A DNA stretch of 35,931 bases from Bacillota bacterium (GCA_040755295.1 JBFMBK010000007.1:1-35931); one strand, 5' to 3'. Positions 16,873-25,350 are shown, counted from the first letter of the stretch. The notes: generated from the letters alone by a model not told the origin. Made by a program: numbers and translations.

Positions 16873-18861
16873 GTGCGTTTTGGTATAGAGGCGTGGAGAA
16901 CCTTCGAACGGGGATGCGAGCGTGAGTGGCTGGTCACCAACGGGATCGGCGGTTACGCTTCCGGCACCATTATCGGGGCTAATACGAGAAGGTATCACGG
17001 ACTCTTGGTTGCGGCCTTGAAACCTCCGGCGAGACGCTTTCTTCTCCTGGCCGGGCTTGACGAAAGAATAGAGAGCGCAGGAGTTTATTACAACCTGGCG
17101 ACAAACCACACCGCGGGCGGGGTGACGGAAAGCGGTTATGTCCACCTGCAGAGGGTGGTCATCGACCCCTTTCCGGAATTCACCTATTGCTTCGGAAATA
17201 TCCTCCTACGGAAGCTTATTTTTATGCCCTACGGCGTAAACGCCACTGTTATCCTTTACCGGATATACAACGGCGGCTCGGCGGCCCGTATCACCCTTGC
17301 GCCGATGGTCAACTGCCGCGGTCATCACGGAAACAGCTTCAAAGGCGAGATCGGTTTCCGCCAGGAGCCGGTTTCCGGGGGTGTAACGGTGCACGGCGGT
17401 GCAGGGTCGCCGCCCTTGATACTGCAGAGCAGCAAGGGGAAGTTTTATGCCTCACCAGACTGGTTTTACGGCATGCATTACCCCGCGGAGGCCGAGCGGG
17501 GGCTTAACCCCTGGGAGGACCATTTCCTGCCGGGACGGTTCGATGTGACGCTGCCGGCGGAGAAGGAGACCGTTTTCACGGTGACGGCTGCGGCGGGCGA
17601 GGGTCTCGATCCGGCCTCGGCCGGGGCGCTTCTTTCGAAGGAGAAAGAAAGATTTCAAAAGCTTGAAAAAGACACCGGCCTTAACGACCCGTTCGCCTTG
17701 GACCTGGCACGGGCGGCGGACGCTTTTATCGTTAAACGGGCCGCCACCGGTTCCGCGACCGTGGTTGCCGGCTACCCGTGGTTCACCGACTGGGGTCGCG
17801 ACGCCATGATCGCTTTACCCGGTCTTTGCCTGATAACCGGCCGGTATACTGAAGCCCGGGAGATACTTACCCTGTTCGGTTCACACCTCAGGGGCGGACT
17901 TCTACCGAACCTGTTCCCGGAAGGCGGCGGGGAGCCGCTTTATAACACGGTGGATGCCGCGCTCTGGTACTTCCAGGCCGTCCATAAGTATTTTGAGTAC
18001 ACTGCGGACGAGGATTTTGTTTTGAAGAAAATGCTTCCGGTGCTGACCGGGATCCTGAACCACTATGCGGAAGGAACGCATTTTGGGATTCGGATGGATA
18101 GCGACGGCCTCATTCAGGCCGGTGATCCCGGTATACAGCTCACCTGGATGGACGCAAAGGTGGGCGGCTGGGTCGTCACGCCCCGGCACGGCAAAGCGGT
18201 CGAGATAAACGCCCTCTGGTATAACGCCGTCTGCATCATTGAAAACCTGTATCGTCATTTCGGGCTCGCTTTCCCTTTTACCGGGCTTAGCGACCGGGTT
18301 CGAAGCGGCTTTAACGCCTTCTGGTGTCCGGATGGCTACCTTTACGATGTCCTGCGCAGCGACGGCAGCGACCCCGCTATCCGTCCCAACCAGATTTTCG
18401 CCGTGAGCCTCCCGTATTCCCCGCTCGAACCGGAGCGGGCCCGGGCTGTGGTGCACCTTGTCGAGCAGGAACTCTACACCCCTTACGGTCTGCGTTCCCT
18501 TTCCACAGGAGATCCGGCTTATAAAGGCCGCTATACGGGGGATGTTAAAAGCCGGGATGCCGCATACCACCAGGGGACGGTTTGGAGCTGGCTCCTGGGA
18601 CCCTTTGTTACCGCTTACCGGAAGGTCCATGGTCAGTCCGTGGCCAGCCGGGAAAGGGCGCGCGCTTTTATTGCGCCTTTTATAGATCATATCGGCGATC
18701 ACGGGGTGGGTTACGTGTCGGAAATCTTTGACGGGGACGCGCCTCATTGGCCCAGGGGTTGCTTCGCCCAGGCCTGGGGCGTGGCGGAGATCCTCCGGGC
18801 GTACGTGGAGGACGTTCTGGAGGCCGATAAAGGGAAGAATAAAAAAAGGCAGCGGCAATAG
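16873..18861 (+). CDS. Glycogen debranching enzyme (amylo-1,6-glucosidase)
   Basis: A 662-residue protein of the archaeal-type glycogen debranching family. The N-terminal domain opens with REWLVTNGIGGYASGTIIG and NTRRYHGLLVAAL, and the C-terminal (alpha/alpha)6 barrel carries FTDWGRDAMIALPGLCL, LLPNLFPEGGGEPLYNTVDA, PNQIFAVSLPYSPL and YHQGTVWSWLLGPF. The enzyme removes alpha-1,6 branches of glycogen and releases glucose, which the adjacent ROK kinase could phosphorylate. GTG at 16873 is used; GGTGGAGGTTAAG sits about 11 bases upstream. No glycogen synthase, branching enzyme or phosphorylase is in the window, so its polymer substrate is inferred. Confidence 0.92.
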   Translation: MRFGIEAWRTFERGCEREWLVTNGIGGYASGTIIGANTRRYHGLLVAALKPPARRFLLLAGLDERIESAGVYYNLATNHTAGGVTESGYVHLQRVVIDPFPEFTYCFGNILLRKLIFMPYGVNATVILYRIYNGGSAARITLAPMVNCRGHHGNSFKGEIGFRQEPVSGGVTVHGGAGSPPLILQSSKGKFYASPDWFYGMHYPAEAERGLNPWEDHFLPGRFDVTLPAEKETVFTVTAAAGEGLDPASAGALLSKEKERFQKLEKDTGLNDPFALDLARAADAFIVKRAATGSATVVAGYPWFTDWGRDAMIALPGLCLITGRYTEAREILTLFGSHLRGGLLPNLFPEGGGEPLYNTVDAALWYFQAVHKYFEYTADEDFVLKKMLPVLTGILNHYAEGTHFGIRMDSDGLIQAGDPGIQLTWMDAKVGGWVVTPRHGKAVEINALWYNAVCIIENLYRHFGLAFPFTGLSDRVRSGFNAFWCPDGYLYDVLRSDGSDPAIRPNQIFAVSLPYSPLEPERARAVVHLVEQELYTPYGLRSLSTGDPAYKGRYTGDVKSRDAAYHQGTVWSWLLGPFVTAYRKVHGQSVASRERARAFIAPFIDHIGDHGVGYVSEIFDGDAPHWPRGCFAQAWGVAEILRAYVEDVLEADKGKNKKRQRQ

Positions 18862-18908
18862 TTTCAATAAGAAGTCTGTTTAAAAGGAGTCGTGCATACT
18901 GACCCGGC

Positions 18909-18956
18909 ATTGCCGATCTGATGTAGCTATGCGAAGCTTATCAGGGCGCTCGGCAA
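18909..18956 (+). promoter_or_regulatory. Possible structured leader before the isomerase gene
   Basis: TTGCCGA (18910-18916) pairs with TCGGCAA (18950-18956), and CTGAT (18918-18922) with ATCAG (18940-18944), leaving a small asymmetric bulge and an inner AGC/GCT pairing. It lies 32 bases before the GTG start. It matches no riboswitch I know; it may be a regulatory hairpin or chance. Confidence 0.35.
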
Positions 18957-18988
18957 AGCAGTACTATTTAAAAGGAGGAGATCGGTTG

Positions 18989-20047
18989 GTGGATCTTAAT
19001 GACGCTGCGAAGTTAAAGGCTCTGGATTCGGTGGGAATGCACTCCGCGCTGGCGGATCTGGGCGCTCAGTGCACCCGGGCGTATGCCGCGGGGCAGAAGG
19101 CCCCCATGCGGACGGTAGACGACGTGCGGGCGGTGTTGGTGACGGGATTGGGGGGGTCCGCCATCGGCGGCGATCTTCTACGAGTTTACTGCCAGGAACG
19201 CCTCGGGGTGCCGGTTCAGGTGAACCGGGACTATACCCTGCCGGCGTTTGCGGACAGCAAAACACTGGTTTTTGCGGTAAGCTATTCGGGGAACACCGAA
19301 GAGACTTTAAGCGCTTACCACCGCGCCCGGGAAAAAGGGTCCCCGGTCGTCGTGTTAACCTCAGGCGGGAAGCTGCGGGAGCTTGCGGACGGGGATAACG
19401 TACCTGTCGTACAGATACCCGCCGGGTTGCAACCGCGGGCGGCGACGGGTTATCTATTCCTCCCGATGCTTGCGATCCTTGAACGGATGGGTCTCTTTGA
19501 GGGCGTTGGGGCGGAAGTGGATGAACTGGGGCGGGAAATGAAAAGGCATGCCGCCGTGTACGGTATAGAAACGCCAGCCGATAAGAACCCGGCCAAACGG
19601 CTCGCGCAGAAGTTTAAGGAACACATTCCGGTTATCTGGGGGGCCAGCGGCAGCACCGAGGTTGTGGCCCAGCGCTGGAAGGGGCAGATTAACGAAAACG
19701 CAAAGGCACCGGCCTACTGGAATGTTTTTCCGGAGCTTAACCACAACGAGATCGTGGGTTTTGAAAATCCCGCGGATTTGCTTAAGAAACTCTGGGTCGT
19801 TATGTTAAAGGATAAGGGTGATCACCCCCGTGTAGGCTATCGAATGGAAGTCACCAGCCGGGTTATAGCGGATAGGATCGCCGGTATTACCGAGGTAGTA
19901 TCCACCGGAAGCGGTATGCTTGCCCGTCTCTATTCTCTTATTTACATGGGTGACTGGACGAGTTTCTACCTCGCGGTGCTTTATGGCATTGACCCCGGAC
20001 CGGTTAAGGTTATAGACTACTTAAAAGGGGAACTGGCCAAGCGGTGA
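18989..20047 (+). CDS. Bifunctional phosphoglucose/phosphomannose isomerase
   Basis: About 352 residues with two SIS domains, the compact PGI/PMI family found in archaea and some bacteria, which interconverts glucose-6-P or mannose-6-P with fructose-6-P. Visible are VTGLGGSAIGGDLLR, VNRDYTLPAFADS, FAVSYSGNTEETLSAY, VVVLTSGGKLREL, NVFPELNHNEIVGFE and the closing DPGPVKVIDYLK. The Thr/Ser-containing YSGNTEET loop binds sugar phosphate. GTG at 18989 is chosen because AAAGGAGGAG lies eight bases upstream; TTG at 18986 is possible, while an in-frame ATG at 18929 has no ribosome site and lies in a likely hairpin. It links the debranching enzyme and kinase to glycolysis. Confidence 0.93.
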   Translation: MDLNDAAKLKALDSVGMHSALADLGAQCTRAYAAGQKAPMRTVDDVRAVLVTGLGGSAIGGDLLRVYCQERLGVPVQVNRDYTLPAFADSKTLVFAVSYSGNTEETLSAYHRAREKGSPVVVLTSGGKLRELADGDNVPVVQIPAGLQPRAATGYLFLPMLAILERMGLFEGVGAEVDELGREMKRHAAVYGIETPADKNPAKRLAQKFKEHIPVIWGASGSTEVVAQRWKGQINENAKAPAYWNVFPELNHNEIVGFENPADLLKKLWVVMLKDKGDHPRVGYRMEVTSRVIADRIAGITEVVSTGSGMLARLYSLIYMGDWTSFYLAVLYGIDPGPVKVIDYLKGELAKR

Positions 20048-20086
20048 ATTGAATTCGGCAGGGAAAAGCCGGAGGCCAGGAGGTTC

Positions 20087-20119
20087 ATGGTCCCAAGTCA
20101 AATTCAATTAAATTCTTGA
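20087..20119 (+). CDS. Candidate 10-residue leader peptide before rapZ
   Basis: ATG GTC CCA ... TGA (MVPSQIQLNS) with CAGGAGG three bases before the ATG. It ends 27 bases before the rapZ start. The ribosome site is strong but very close, and the frame is very short, so this is only a candidate. Confidence 0.25.
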   Translation: MVPSQIQLNS

Positions 20120-20146
20120 ATGGTTTGCTTAAAAGAGGTACTTGGA

Positions 20147-21016
20147 ATGCCGAGTTCCCGGCTGGTAATATTGACAGGGCTTTCGGGTGCGGGCAAGTCG
20201 CAGGCGGTGCGGTGTCTGGAGGACATCGGCTTTTTCTGCGTTGACAATCTGCCTCCCTCCTTGATCCCGACCTTTGCGGACCTGTGCGCGAGGGCGGCGG
20301 CGCCCATCCAGCGTATCGCCCTGGTCGTGGACGTACGTGGCGGTGAGCTCTTCGACGCGGTTTTCAAGGTGCTTGCGGGTCTGGACCAGGATGGGTTTCC
20401 GTACGAGATCGTTTTTTTGGAGGCTTCCGACGAAACACTGGTGCGGCGTTTTAAGGAATCCCGCCGCCCTCATCCGCTGGGCGGCGAACTGCTGGACTCG
20501 ATAAGGGAAGAACGGATGCGGCTGCAGGAACTTAGGGGGCGGGCGCACAAAGTCATCGACACCACGGAGCTTCCGGTCCAGCAGCTTAAGGAACAACTGA
20601 CCAACCTGTTCGGAAGCGGAGAGGATCTCCGCCGTTTCCGGATAACCGTTCTATCTTTCGGATATAAGTTCGGCATTCCGCTGGACGCCGACCTGGTAAT
20701 CGACGTACGTTTTCTGCCCAATCCCCACTATATCGCACGCTTACGGCCGCTTACCGGGGATGACCCGGGCGTAAGGGAATTCGTTTTCGCCTCTGCGATA
20801 ACCGTTGAATTTCTGACCAAATTCATCAACCTGGTGGACTTCCTGATCCCGTTATATATCAAAGAGGGGAAGACGATGCTGACCGTGGCCGTGGGTTGCA
20901 CCGGTGGACGTCACCGGTCGGTGGCGATCGCAGACAGACTGGACGAGATTCTTTCGGCAAAGGAGTACCAGGTAACGGTGCGCCACCGGGACGTGCAGCG
21001 GGAAGTCAATCAGTAG
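20147..21016 (+). CDS. rapZ: RapZ/YvcJ nucleotide-binding protein
   Basis: A 289-residue protein. The N-terminal P-loop [19 protein letters not shown] is followed by [11 protein letters not shown], and the C-terminus carries [19 protein letters not shown], the conserved GCTGG-x-HRSV signature of RapZ. In E. coli RapZ is the adaptor that directs decay of the GlmZ small RNA and so controls GlmS; in Bacillus (YvcJ) it binds and hydrolyses nucleotides and affects competence. ATG at 20147 has AAAGAGGT eight bases upstream and begins the protein just before the P-loop. Firmicutes normally carry rapZ-yvcK-whiA in a row; here yvcK is missing and a terminator follows rapZ. Confidence 0.95.
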   Translation: MPSSRLVILTGLSGAGKSQAVRCLEDIGFFCVDNLPPSLIPTFADLCARAAAPIQRIALVVDVRGGELFDAVFKVLAGLDQDGFPYEIVFLEASDETLVRRFKESRRPHPLGGELLDSIREERMRLQELRGRAHKVIDTTELPVQQLKEQLTNLFGSGEDLRRFRITVLSFGYKFGIPLDADLVIDVRFLPNPHYIARLRPLTGDDPGVREFVFASAITVEFLTKFINLVDFLIPLYIKEGKTMLTVAVGCTGGRHRSVAIADRLDEILSAKEYQVTVRHRDVQREVNQ

Positions 21017-21084
21017 GCTGATGTCTCCGCAGCGCAGGTCGGGGGCACGGTATATTGAAGCCGCCGTAGCCGACGAAACCAATT

Positions 21085-21110
21085 AAAGGCCGCGAGGGAG
21101 GGCCTTTTTT
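21085..21110 (+). terminator. Terminator after rapZ
   Basis: AAAGGCC (21085-21091), a nine-base loop, GGCCTTT (21101-21107), then TTT. A strong stem with a T-run separates rapZ from whiA transcriptionally. Confidence 0.85.
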
Positions 21111-21388
21111 AACGTTTGTGTTTGCTTGCCGGTCGCCGTGTTTGTCCCGGCGGCCGTTCTTGTATGGTTCCTGTAAACCGCTGTGCAAGAGCAGGGTACA
21201 AGAACGCGGTTAAATGTGTTCTGGGTGGTAACCGGCACATAGAGACCCCTGTATGCTGAAGCGGGTCAGTACGACGGGAAATACAGCAACCGGCGGTTTG
21301 TATGCGAGCTGAAACGTTATACCCTTTAACGTGGGCGGGTTTCATAAGCCGTCCTGGGGGAAAAAGCATCGCAACCCGCCGCTGATTG
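21111..21388. other. Gene-free gap where yvcK would be expected
   Basis: No coding signal is convincing. Two inverted repeats are visible: GTTCTTGTA (21156-21164) / TACAAGAAC (21197-21205) and CTGTAT (21249-21254) / ATACAG (21281-21286). I could not recognise remnants of YvcK motifs in any frame. The function of the stretch is unknown. Confidence 0.4.
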
Positions 21389-21400
21389 GTGATATAATGT
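21389..21400 (+). promoter_or_regulatory. Extended -10 promoter of whiA
   Basis: GTGATATAATGT with TATAAT at 21393-21398 and TGA directly before it. The same 12-mer precedes uvrB (7497-7508). No recognisable -35 is seen. The predicted start is about 15 bases before the whiA ATG. Confidence 0.55.
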
Positions 21401-21420
21401 CGGTGAAAGGCGTTGTGATA

Positions 21421-22458
21421 ATGGGCGTTTCGTCTTTTTCCGGGGCTGCCAAAGGGGATCTGGTACGGGTCATCGGGGAGCGGCCATGCTGTATTCTGAG
21501 TGAGCTTGCCGGATTGGCCAGGGTCGCCGCGCGCGCGGTAAAAGGTACCGGTGACGGGGTCGATATCCGCACCGAGAACCCTGCGGTCGCCAGAAAGGTA
21601 TACAGGTTGGCGCAGGCCGTGTTCGATCTCCCCGTCACGATCGTTACGCGGGAACAAAGACGGTTTCGAAAAACGAAACTCTTCCTTGTCCGGATTCACG
21701 GGGAACCCAATAAAATCATGGTTAAAGTAGGTATTGCCGACCGTTTTGGACATCCCCTTCCAGGTATTCGACGTATGCTGTTGCAGAGAGAATGTTGCCG
21801 CCGGTCATATCTCCGGGGGCTTTTTCTTGGCGCAGGCTGGGTCAGCAACAGCGGCGAGGGGTATCACCTCGAATTCATATCCCCGTCAGCGGTTTGCGCC
21901 CAGGATATAATAGACCTGCTGAACCGGTTTGGATTAAAAGCACGCTCTGCCGCAAAGAAGAACGGTTATGTGGTTTATCTCAAGGAAAGCGCCGCGATAA
22001 GCCATTGTCTTAAGCTGATGGGAGCTGCCGGCGCGCTTTTGGATCTGGAAAACGCCCGCATTTTTCGGGAAATAAAGAACAGGGTCAACCGTCTGGTGAA
22101 CTGCGAAACCGCCAACCTCAACAAGACCGTTGAGGCATCGCTGCGGCGCAAGGAAGAAATAGAACTTATTATTGCGCACATAGGGCTGGAGGGAATACCG
22201 GATGAACTAAGGGAACTCGCACGCTTAAGGCTGATTCATCCGGAAATCACCCTGACGGAACTGGGCGAACTGCTGTATCCTCCGCTAACAAAATCCTGTG
22301 TTAATCACCGCTTACGTAGACTATCCGCTATTGCCCGGCGTATAAAAAAGGATAAGGGTGTTTTAACCCACAACGTAACACCCGACTCAAAGTCCAAAAA
22401 ACGGTTTCCCCGCGGGCGCAAGAAGATTTGGCGGAAAACAACCATACAAGGAAGATAA
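21421..22458 (+). CDS. whiA: WhiA-type DNA-binding protein
   Basis: A 345-residue WhiA. It has an N-terminal LAGLIDADG-like domain (CCILSELAGLARVA, then LLQRECCRRSYLRGLFLGAG and YHLEF) and a C-terminal helix-turn-helix domain, ELARLRLIHPEITLTELGEL followed by TKSCVNHRLRRL. In Streptomyces WhiA activates sporulation septation genes; in Bacillus it affects cell division and chromosome segregation. ATG at 21421 follows GAAAGG by ten bases; in-frame upstream ATGs overlap or precede the promoter. The protein carries a basic tail of about 35 residues after the HTH (KKRFPRGRKKIWRKT), longer than in most WhiA proteins I know. rpoN follows after 50 bases, probably on the same transcript. Confidence 0.93.
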   Translation: MGVSSFSGAAKGDLVRVIGERPCCILSELAGLARVAARAVKGTGDGVDIRTENPAVARKVYRLAQAVFDLPVTIVTREQRRFRKTKLFLVRIHGEPNKIMVKVGIADRFGHPLPGIRRMLLQRECCRRSYLRGLFLGAGWVSNSGEGYHLEFISPSAVCAQDIIDLLNRFGLKARSAAKKNGYVVYLKESAAISHCLKLMGAAGALLDLENARIFREIKNRVNRLVNCETANLNKTVEASLRRKEEIELIIAHIGLEGIPDELRELARLRLIHPEITLTELGELLYPPLTKSCVNHRLRRLSAIARRIKKDKGVLTHNVTPDSKSKKRFPRGRKKIWRKTTIQGR

Positions 22459-22508
22459 TAATCGTACGAAATTAAGCCACATCGTGTTAAACTCCTGGAG
22501 GGAAGGTT

Positions 22509-23921
22509 ATGGGTACCGGTCCGAATGTACGCCTTGAACACACGCAAAAACTGGTTTTTAGAAACGAACTTCAACAGGCGGTAGCGATACTGCAGTTCTC
22601 CTCACAGGAACTTGAAGGTTTCATTAGTGAACAATTGGTTGAGAATCCTCTGCTTGAGATGAGGGAAGAAGAAAGCTGCGGGGATTCCTTCGGAAATGAA
22701 GCAAAAGGAACCGAGGAGGAGCGGGAAAGCACAGACTGGATAGACTACTTTTCTGATTCAAGTGACTTGGGTCTGGCACGGGATGACGGTTCTGCTTCCC
22801 GCGGTGTCGACCCGGAACGCTCAAGCGGAGTGCTTACCCTTTACGACTTTTTGATCACCCAGGTCGGGTTACTGCGTCTTTCTAATTATGACCAGTTGAT
22901 CTGCGAGTATATAATCGGTAACATCGACGGTGATGGTTATTTCCGAATAAACACACGGGAGGCCGCCGGATATCTCGGGGTCCCTCAGGCCGCGGTAGAG
23001 AAGGCGCTTAAGCTGGTGCAGACACTGGATCCTCCCGGTGTCGGGGCGCGCAACCTGAAGGAATGCCTTCTCTTACAGGCTGAGAGTGCGGGATTGTCCG
23101 AAGGGCTGGTAGGGGCGATCGTTTCCGGCCACCTTGAAGCGGTGGCTGCGGGCAAGTTGGCGGGAATCGCGCGTCAACTCGGCGTTGCGACAGAGGAAGT
23201 GTCGCAGGCGGTCGGATTTATACGCTGCCTTAACCCAAAGCCTGGGAGCAGTTTTCCCGGTGAACCGGTACAGTACCTTTTACCGGACGTGATCATTGAA
23301 AAGGTGGGCGGGGAATATGTGGTTCTGATTAACGAGAACGCCTATCCGCGTTTGGTGATAAACCGTACGTACCGAGAACTGGCCCGACGGGATACCCCTA
23401 ATCCTGAAGCCAAGGATTTCATTCAGGCGAAGTACAAGCAGGCGCTTTGGATTATTAAAAGCATCGAGCAGCGCAGGACGACCGTTTACCGGATAGTTAC
23501 CGAGTTGGTTAAGCGACAGCGCGGTTTCTTGGACGTCGGTATCGCTGCCTTAAAACCGCTGACCTTGAGGGAAGTCGCCCAGGCGGTGGAACTTCACGAA
23601 TCCACGGTTTCGCGGGCGGTGTCCAGAAAATACGTGCAGTGCCCGAGGGGGATCTTCAAACTAAAGGTCTTTTTCAGCGGGGGCTTAAGCGACGCAAGCG
23701 GCCAAGCGGTAGCCGCCCAATCGATAAAATGGTTGATTAAGGAGATTGTGGCTTCTGAAAACCCGGAAAAACCCTTAAGCGACCAGGAGATCGCCAACAT
23801 CCTTGCCGCGCGCGGGCTCAAGGTTTCTCGGCGAACGGTTGCGAAATACCGGGCGGATCAGGGTATCTCCGGGACTGCCAAGAGGCGGATTCGGACAGGG
23901 GATTCGAAGAAAAAAGTATAG
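22509..23921 (+). CDS. rpoN: RNA polymerase sigma-54 factor
   Basis: A 470-residue sigma-54. Region I is the Gln/Leu-rich segment NELQQAVAILQFSSQELEGF with VENPLLEM; an acidic linker (residues 57-95) follows; the core-binding region comes next (LDPPGVGARNLKECLLLQ); then the HTH that reads the -12 element (LREVAQAVELHESTVSRAVS and YVQCPRGIFKLKVFF); then the RpoN box at the end, SRRTVAKYRADQGI, which reads the -24 element. CTGGAGGG lies six bases before ATG 22509. No enhancer-binding activator is in the window, so its regulon is not visible. It takes the place directly before gap where many Firmicutes have cggR, whose N-terminus resembles part of this protein family. Confidence 0.96.
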   Translation: MGTGPNVRLEHTQKLVFRNELQQAVAILQFSSQELEGFISEQLVENPLLEMREEESCGDSFGNEAKGTEEERESTDWIDYFSDSSDLGLARDDGSASRGVDPERSSGVLTLYDFLITQVGLLRLSNYDQLICEYIIGNIDGDGYFRINTREAAGYLGVPQAAVEKALKLVQTLDPPGVGARNLKECLLLQAESAGLSEGLVGAIVSGHLEAVAAGKLAGIARQLGVATEEVSQAVGFIRCLNPKPGSSFPGEPVQYLLPDVIIEKVGGEYVVLINENAYPRLVINRTYRELARRDTPNPEAKDFIQAKYKQALWIIKSIEQRRTTVYRIVTELVKRQRGFLDVGIAALKPLTLREVAQAVELHESTVSRAVSRKYVQCPRGIFKLKVFFSGGLSDASGQAVAAQSIKWLIKEIVASENPEKPLSDQEIANILAARGLKVSRRTVAKYRADQGISGTAKRRIRTGDSKKKV

Positions 23922-24037
23922 AATTAACGAGGCATCTATTTAGGGTCAGGATTCAGTAGCCGGTGTTTATGCGGCTTACTGAGCGGTCTGAATTTATAAC
24001 GGTTCTCTCAAATATTAGGGAAGGGGTAGTAAAAAGA

Positions 24038-25075
24038 ATGAGTACAAGAGTAGGAATCAGCGGTTTTGGACGCATCGGACGGCTTTTCATGCGTGCGGCG
24101 CTCGGACGGAAGGGAATCGAGTTGGTTGCCGTGAACCATAAGTCAAGGAGGCTTTCCGGTAACGCGGAGGAATTCGCGGGTCATTTGGCGTACAGTCTTA
24201 AATACGATTCGATCCACGGAACGTTCGGCCCCGATGTGAGCAGCGCAGGAGGGCTTATCAAGGTTGATGAGCGCGAGGTAAAGATCTTCTCGGAAGCGGA
24301 TCCGGGGAGCATTCCCTGGGGCGAACTGAAGGTTGACATAGTGATTGAGTCGACCGGGAAGTTTCGCGACGGCGCCGAAGCAGCCAAGCACCTTTCCGCC
24401 GGCGCGAAAAAAGTAATCATTACTGCTCCGGCCAAAAACGAGGATATAACGATCGTGATGGGCGTAAATAATGACTTATACGACCCTGATAAACACCATA
24501 TCCTTTCAAACGCGTCTTGTACAACCAATTGTCTCGCTCCCGTCGCCAAGACACTTCACAAGCGTTTTGGTATCGTGAAAGGTTTGATGAACACAATCCA
24601 CGCCTATACCAACGACCAGCAGATGCTTGATATGCCTTACAAAGACTTTCGCCGCGGCCGCGCGGCCAATATGTCCATCATACCTTCCACGACCGGGGCG
24701 GCCAAAGCCATCGGACGGGTTATGCCGGAACTCGAAGGCAGGTTGAACGGGCTTGCCTTCAGGGTCCCTGTTCCCAACGTTTCGGTGGTGGACCTGGTTG
24801 TGGAGCTTACCATGCCTGTAAGCGCGGCGGAAGTCAATGCGGCGTTAAAAGAAGCTGCGCAGACCGACTTAAAGGGTATCATGGATTACACTGAACTGCC
24901 GCTGGTTTCACACGATTACAACGGGAATTCCTATTCCTCTGTGGTGGACGGGTTATCGACCATGGCGATCGGAGACAACCTCGTCCGGGTGGTTGCCTGG
25001 TACGATAACGAATGGGCTTACGTTTCCCGTGCCGCTGACCTGGTTGAATATATCGCCGCAAAAGGTCTAAAGTAA
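24038..25075 (+). CDS. gap: Glyceraldehyde-3-phosphate dehydrogenase
   Basis: A 345-residue type I GAPDH catalysing NAD(P)-dependent oxidation of glyceraldehyde-3-phosphate. The Rossmann motif GISGFGRIGRLFMRAAL opens the protein. The active site SNASCTTNCLAPVAKTLH contains the catalytic Cys, with HAYTNDQ and the substrate loop RRGRAANMSIIPSTTGAAKA after it; VAWYDNEWAYVSR closes the fold. ATG at 24038 begins the family N-terminus; the ribosome site GGAAGGGG is about twelve bases away. A frame open from 23963 adds an N-terminal extension without a ribosome site and is not favoured. It heads gap-pgk-tpiA-eno. Confidence 0.97.
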   Translation: MSTRVGISGFGRIGRLFMRAALGRKGIELVAVNHKSRRLSGNAEEFAGHLAYSLKYDSIHGTFGPDVSSAGGLIKVDEREVKIFSEADPGSIPWGELKVDIVIESTGKFRDGAEAAKHLSAGAKKVIITAPAKNEDITIVMGVNNDLYDPDKHHILSNASCTTNCLAPVAKTLHKRFGIVKGLMNTIHAYTNDQQMLDMPYKDFRRGRAANMSIIPSTTGAAKAIGRVMPELEGRLNGLAFRVPVPNVSVVDLVVELTMPVSAAEVNAALKEAAQTDLKGIMDYTELPLVSHDYNGNSYSSVVDGLSTMAIGDNLVRVVAWYDNEWAYVSRAADLVEYIAAKGLK

Positions 25076-25131
25076 TTCCAGCGGGGAAGCATATTTTCAG
25101 GGGATTACTACGCGTATAGCGCGCCGTGATA

Positions 25132-25343
25132 AATGAAAATAAAGACCCGTAAGCTGATTACTTGGAAGCAGCAACGTAACATGGGCGGAACGCGGCGAGA
25201 AGTAATGCAGTGCAAGGAAGACCGGCGGAGACGAACCGGAGCGTACTTGGTGCGTACGTGAGGATTCGGCTCCGCCTGGCTGACGCAGCAATGCGTTGCT
25301 TATCGTCGCGCCCATCAGAAGAAGAACACATTTTCAAGGGAGA
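25132..25343 (+). repeat. Palindromic leader element, long copy, before pgk
   Basis: The core is a two-level hairpin. Outer arms are 25191-25209 and 25292-25310: 15 of 19 positions are Watson-Crick pairs, three are G-U, and one is G-A. Inner arms 25224-25246 and 25254-25276 pair over 17 of 23 positions around a short loop. The flanks (AATGAAAAT at 25132, ATTTTCAAGGGAG at 25330) also match a second copy at 35386-35520. The element ends in the pgk ribosome site. The excess of G-U over plain mismatches suggests selection on RNA rather than on DNA. It matches no named riboswitch I recognise and could also be a MITE-like or REP-like repeat. Confidence 0.75.
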
Positions 25344-25350
25344 TCGATTT

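Noticed and set aside
21109-21753. 214-codon minus-strand frame across the rapZ-whiA gap
   Set aside because: It overlaps the conserved whiA N-terminal half antisense and shows no motif or ribosome site; it does not rescue the missing yvcK.
25210-25350. Upstream in-frame extension of pgk
   Set aside because: It consists of the palindromic element; the conserved PGK N-terminus and a good ribosome site fix the start at 25351.
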